Source: JAYEJW01 sp034716535
GTDB lineage: Bacteria > Pseudomonadota > Gammaproteobacteria > Chromatiales > Chromatiaceae
Assembly: GCA_034716535.1 (NCBI GenBank)
Contig: JAYEJW010000209.1
Coordinates: forward strand, 1 to 13,374
Length of the DNA: 13,374 nucleotides
Direction of reading: 5' to 3'
Below the pieces are notes generated by a model, which had not been told where the DNA came from, ran no database searches, and was given only the letters and a program-made list of their open reading frames with translations. Numbering within the stretch: position 1 is the first letter of the stretch; every line of letters starts with the position of its first letter. Below, in pieces: positions 13,132 to 13,374 of this stretch. Position numbers and translations under genes: made by a program.

Positions 13132-13374
13132 CATGCCGTGCAAGCCCGCCAGTGCGACTTGACGCGCGCGACTATTCACAAGCGGCGAAACCCATCCCAC
13201 AGAAACGTGGCTCTGAGGTGCGGAATTCATAAAGATCTGCGTGCATCGTAACTTCTCAATAAGTAGGGGCAGGTATATCAATGGGCTAAGTGGATAAGTT
13301 AGAATTCTCAGCAAGAGTTCGCCATAGTCTGCTGTCTGCTCTCGTCCATGTCCGATCGCGATCAACTGCCGAGC
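13132..13374. other. Right-end intergenic stretch
   Basis: No recognisable gene. The DNA from about 13225 to 13320 is clearly more AT-rich than the rest of the window. A minus-strand frame (13365 to 13027) is open but has no motif and overlaps the region upstream of the HNH gene. I see no repeat or RNA gene. Confidence 0.5.

Noticed and set aside
11595..13232. 545-residue open frame on the + strand
   Set aside because: It is antisense to both the fructosamine-kinase-family and HNH genes, whose motifs are clear; its translation has no recognisable domain and reflects GC-rich codon positions.
13027..13365. 112-residue minus-strand frame at the right end
   Set aside because: A short hydrophobic run is present but there is no ribosome binding site, no family resemblance, and its second half looks like random GC-rich sequence.
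1..13374. CRISPR array, tRNA, rRNA or defence system
   Set aside because: I saw no regularly spaced repeats, no cloverleaf-like or rRNA sequence, and no Cas, restriction or toxin-antitoxin genes; the HNH protein alone is not evidence of a defence system.

Overview
The window (about 13.4 kb) is GC-rich chromosomal DNA. Its gene content points to a respiring gammaproteobacterium, possibly near the sulfur-oxidising Chromatiales/Ectothiorhodospiraceae; that placement is inference, because no rRNA or marker gene is present. I see no tRNA, rRNA, CRISPR array, phage gene or transposase.

Left part (1-3602). The leftward coxB (cytochrome c oxidase subunit II, cut by the window edge) is preceded by a DUF2244 membrane-protein gene whose 5' end is thrown out of frame by a perfect 8-bp tandem duplication. 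Upstream lies AT-rich DNA with a perfect FNR/ANR-type palindrome that overlaps a candidate promoter for this pair. To the right is a decayed NarL-type sensor kinase (5' end missing, one internal frameshift) followed by an intact NarL/FixJ response regulator. Next comes a ~158-bp segment bounded by ~25-bp inverted repeats. It ends exactly where a fragment of a 'methanogen output domain 1'-like gene is cut off. That fragment runs out of frame into the 3' end of an intact FmdB-type zinc-ribbon gene.

Middle part (3603-7854). A beta-carbonic-anhydrase-family gene, leftward, has a hairpin across its stop codon and an atypical active-site neighbourhood. After a gene-poor gap come two rightward RRM RNA-binding protein genes of different architecture. 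The second ends in three successive hairpins, the last a good bidirectional terminator shared with a convergent TraB/PrgY-family membrane protein. Divergent from that is a small predicted lipoprotein.

Right part (7855-13374). The largest gene encodes a 931-residue fusion of acyl carrier protein, fatty acyl-AMP ligase and PlsC-type acyltransferase, preceded by a 10-codon ORF with a strong ribosome binding site whose stop overlaps its GTG start. The arrangement suggests one polypeptide that activates a fatty acid, holds it on its own carrier and passes it to a lipid acceptor. Three leftward genes follow: SixA-like histidine phosphatase, fructosamine-kinase-family protein, and HNH endonuclease. 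The last two are 9 bases apart and probably form an operon.

The items most worth follow-up are the acyltransferase fusion with its leader ORF, the FNR site beside the oxidase genes, the DUF2244 duplication, and the inverted-repeat element with its flanking gene wreckage.
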